From: Lachnospiraceae bacterium
GTDB lineage: Bacteria; Bacillota; Clostridia; Lachnospirales; Lachnospiraceae
Assembly: GCA_900771955.1 (NCBI GenBank)
Contig: CAAGPW010000094.1
Coordinates: 1 to 30,378, forward strand
Direction of reading: 5' to 3'
Length of the DNA stretch: 30,378 bases
The position numbers were made by a program, and so were the translations under genes. Within the stretch, counting starts at the first letter, position 1; every line of letters begins with the position of its first letter. The notes under the pieces are model-generated. The model ran no database searches, was not told where the DNA came from, and was given only the letters and a program-made list of their open reading frames with translations. This document shows, in pieces, positions 30,313-30,378 of the stretch.

Positions 30313-30378
30313 TGGGACCTATAGGGCTCGAACCTATGACCCTCTGCTTGTAAGGCAGATGCTCTCCCAGCTGAGCTA
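30313..30378 (-). tRNA. tRNA-Val(TAC), 5' end cut by window
   Basis: Visible from the TA before the D stem to the discriminator A: D stem GCTC/GAGC, anticodon stem TCTGC/GCAGA with loop CTTACAA giving TAC (Val), T arm ATAGG-TTCGAGC-CCTAT, acceptor strand AGGTCCC. The seven 5' acceptor bases lie beyond the window. It is 24 bases upstream of tRNA-Met on the same strand and shares its terminator. Confidence 0.93.

Noticed and set aside
1..30378. CRISPR arrays, insertion sequences, phage genes, toxin-antitoxin pairs, broken genes
   Set aside because: I found no regularly spaced repeats, transposase or integrase motifs, and all protein genes read through intact apart from the one cut by the window edge.

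Overview
The window looks like chromosome from a Gram-positive gut Clostridium relative, most likely a Lachnospiraceae member of the Roseburia/Agathobacter type. This rests on the gene families (a UPF0237/UPF0210 pair, an FtsA-like protein with a long tail, a GntR-LacI arabinose regulator, an LTA-synthase/YfhO pair, a ZTP riboswitch in front of fhs), strong AGGAGG-type ribosome sites, tRNA genes without an encoded CCA, and moderate G+C by eye. The genus is inference. I see no phage genes, transposase, CRISPR array or antibiotic-resistance gene. Almost everything is on the minus strand; fhs and one tRNA are on the plus strand.

Region 1 (1-8600, minus) is a tightly packed seven-gene run: acyl-CoA thioesterase, polA, coaE, an FtsA-like actin-fold protein, a YycJ/WalJ-type metallo-hydrolase, an ACT-domain protein and a UPF0210 protein cut by the window edge. 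Most junctions are 0-4 bases. A 34-codon gene with a structured leader sits upstream. Region 2 (8596-10800) holds an aldo/keto reductase fused to a ferredoxin-like domain, a Nudix hydrolase and a Lachnospiraceae protein of unknown function. Region 3 (10848-16040) is a complete arabinose catabolic locus, araR-araA-araB-araD, with a 30-bp inverted repeat in front of araA and a related site over the araR promoter.

Region 4 (16214-20880) is an envelope operon: an LTA-synthase-like phosphotransferase, a YfhO-type multi-span membrane protein and a small coiled-coil protein. Its promoter overlaps the terminator of the preceding gene, a short FliD-C-like protein (20962-21654) that has a sigma-D-like promoter, which hints at flagellar control. 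Region 5 (21761-23760) is fhs on the plus strand behind a ZTP (pfl) riboswitch whose conserved 3' element is also one arm of an intrinsic terminator.

Region 6 (23811-29552, minus) has a class A penicillin-binding protein behind a membrane-anchored unknown protein, then an ECF-type substrate-binding membrane protein, coaX and coaBC. Together with coaE in region 1 this gives most of the pantothenate-to-CoA route, and it suggests that the ECF component imports pantothenate. Region 7 (29551-30378) has three tRNA genes (Val-CAC on plus; Met-CAT and a partial Val-TAC on minus), a 23-bp intergenic repeat present twice, and between them a roughly 295-nt segment with its own strong promoter, several perfect stems and an intrinsic terminator. 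I read that segment as an unrecognised structured non-coding RNA; it is the strongest candidate here for something undescribed.
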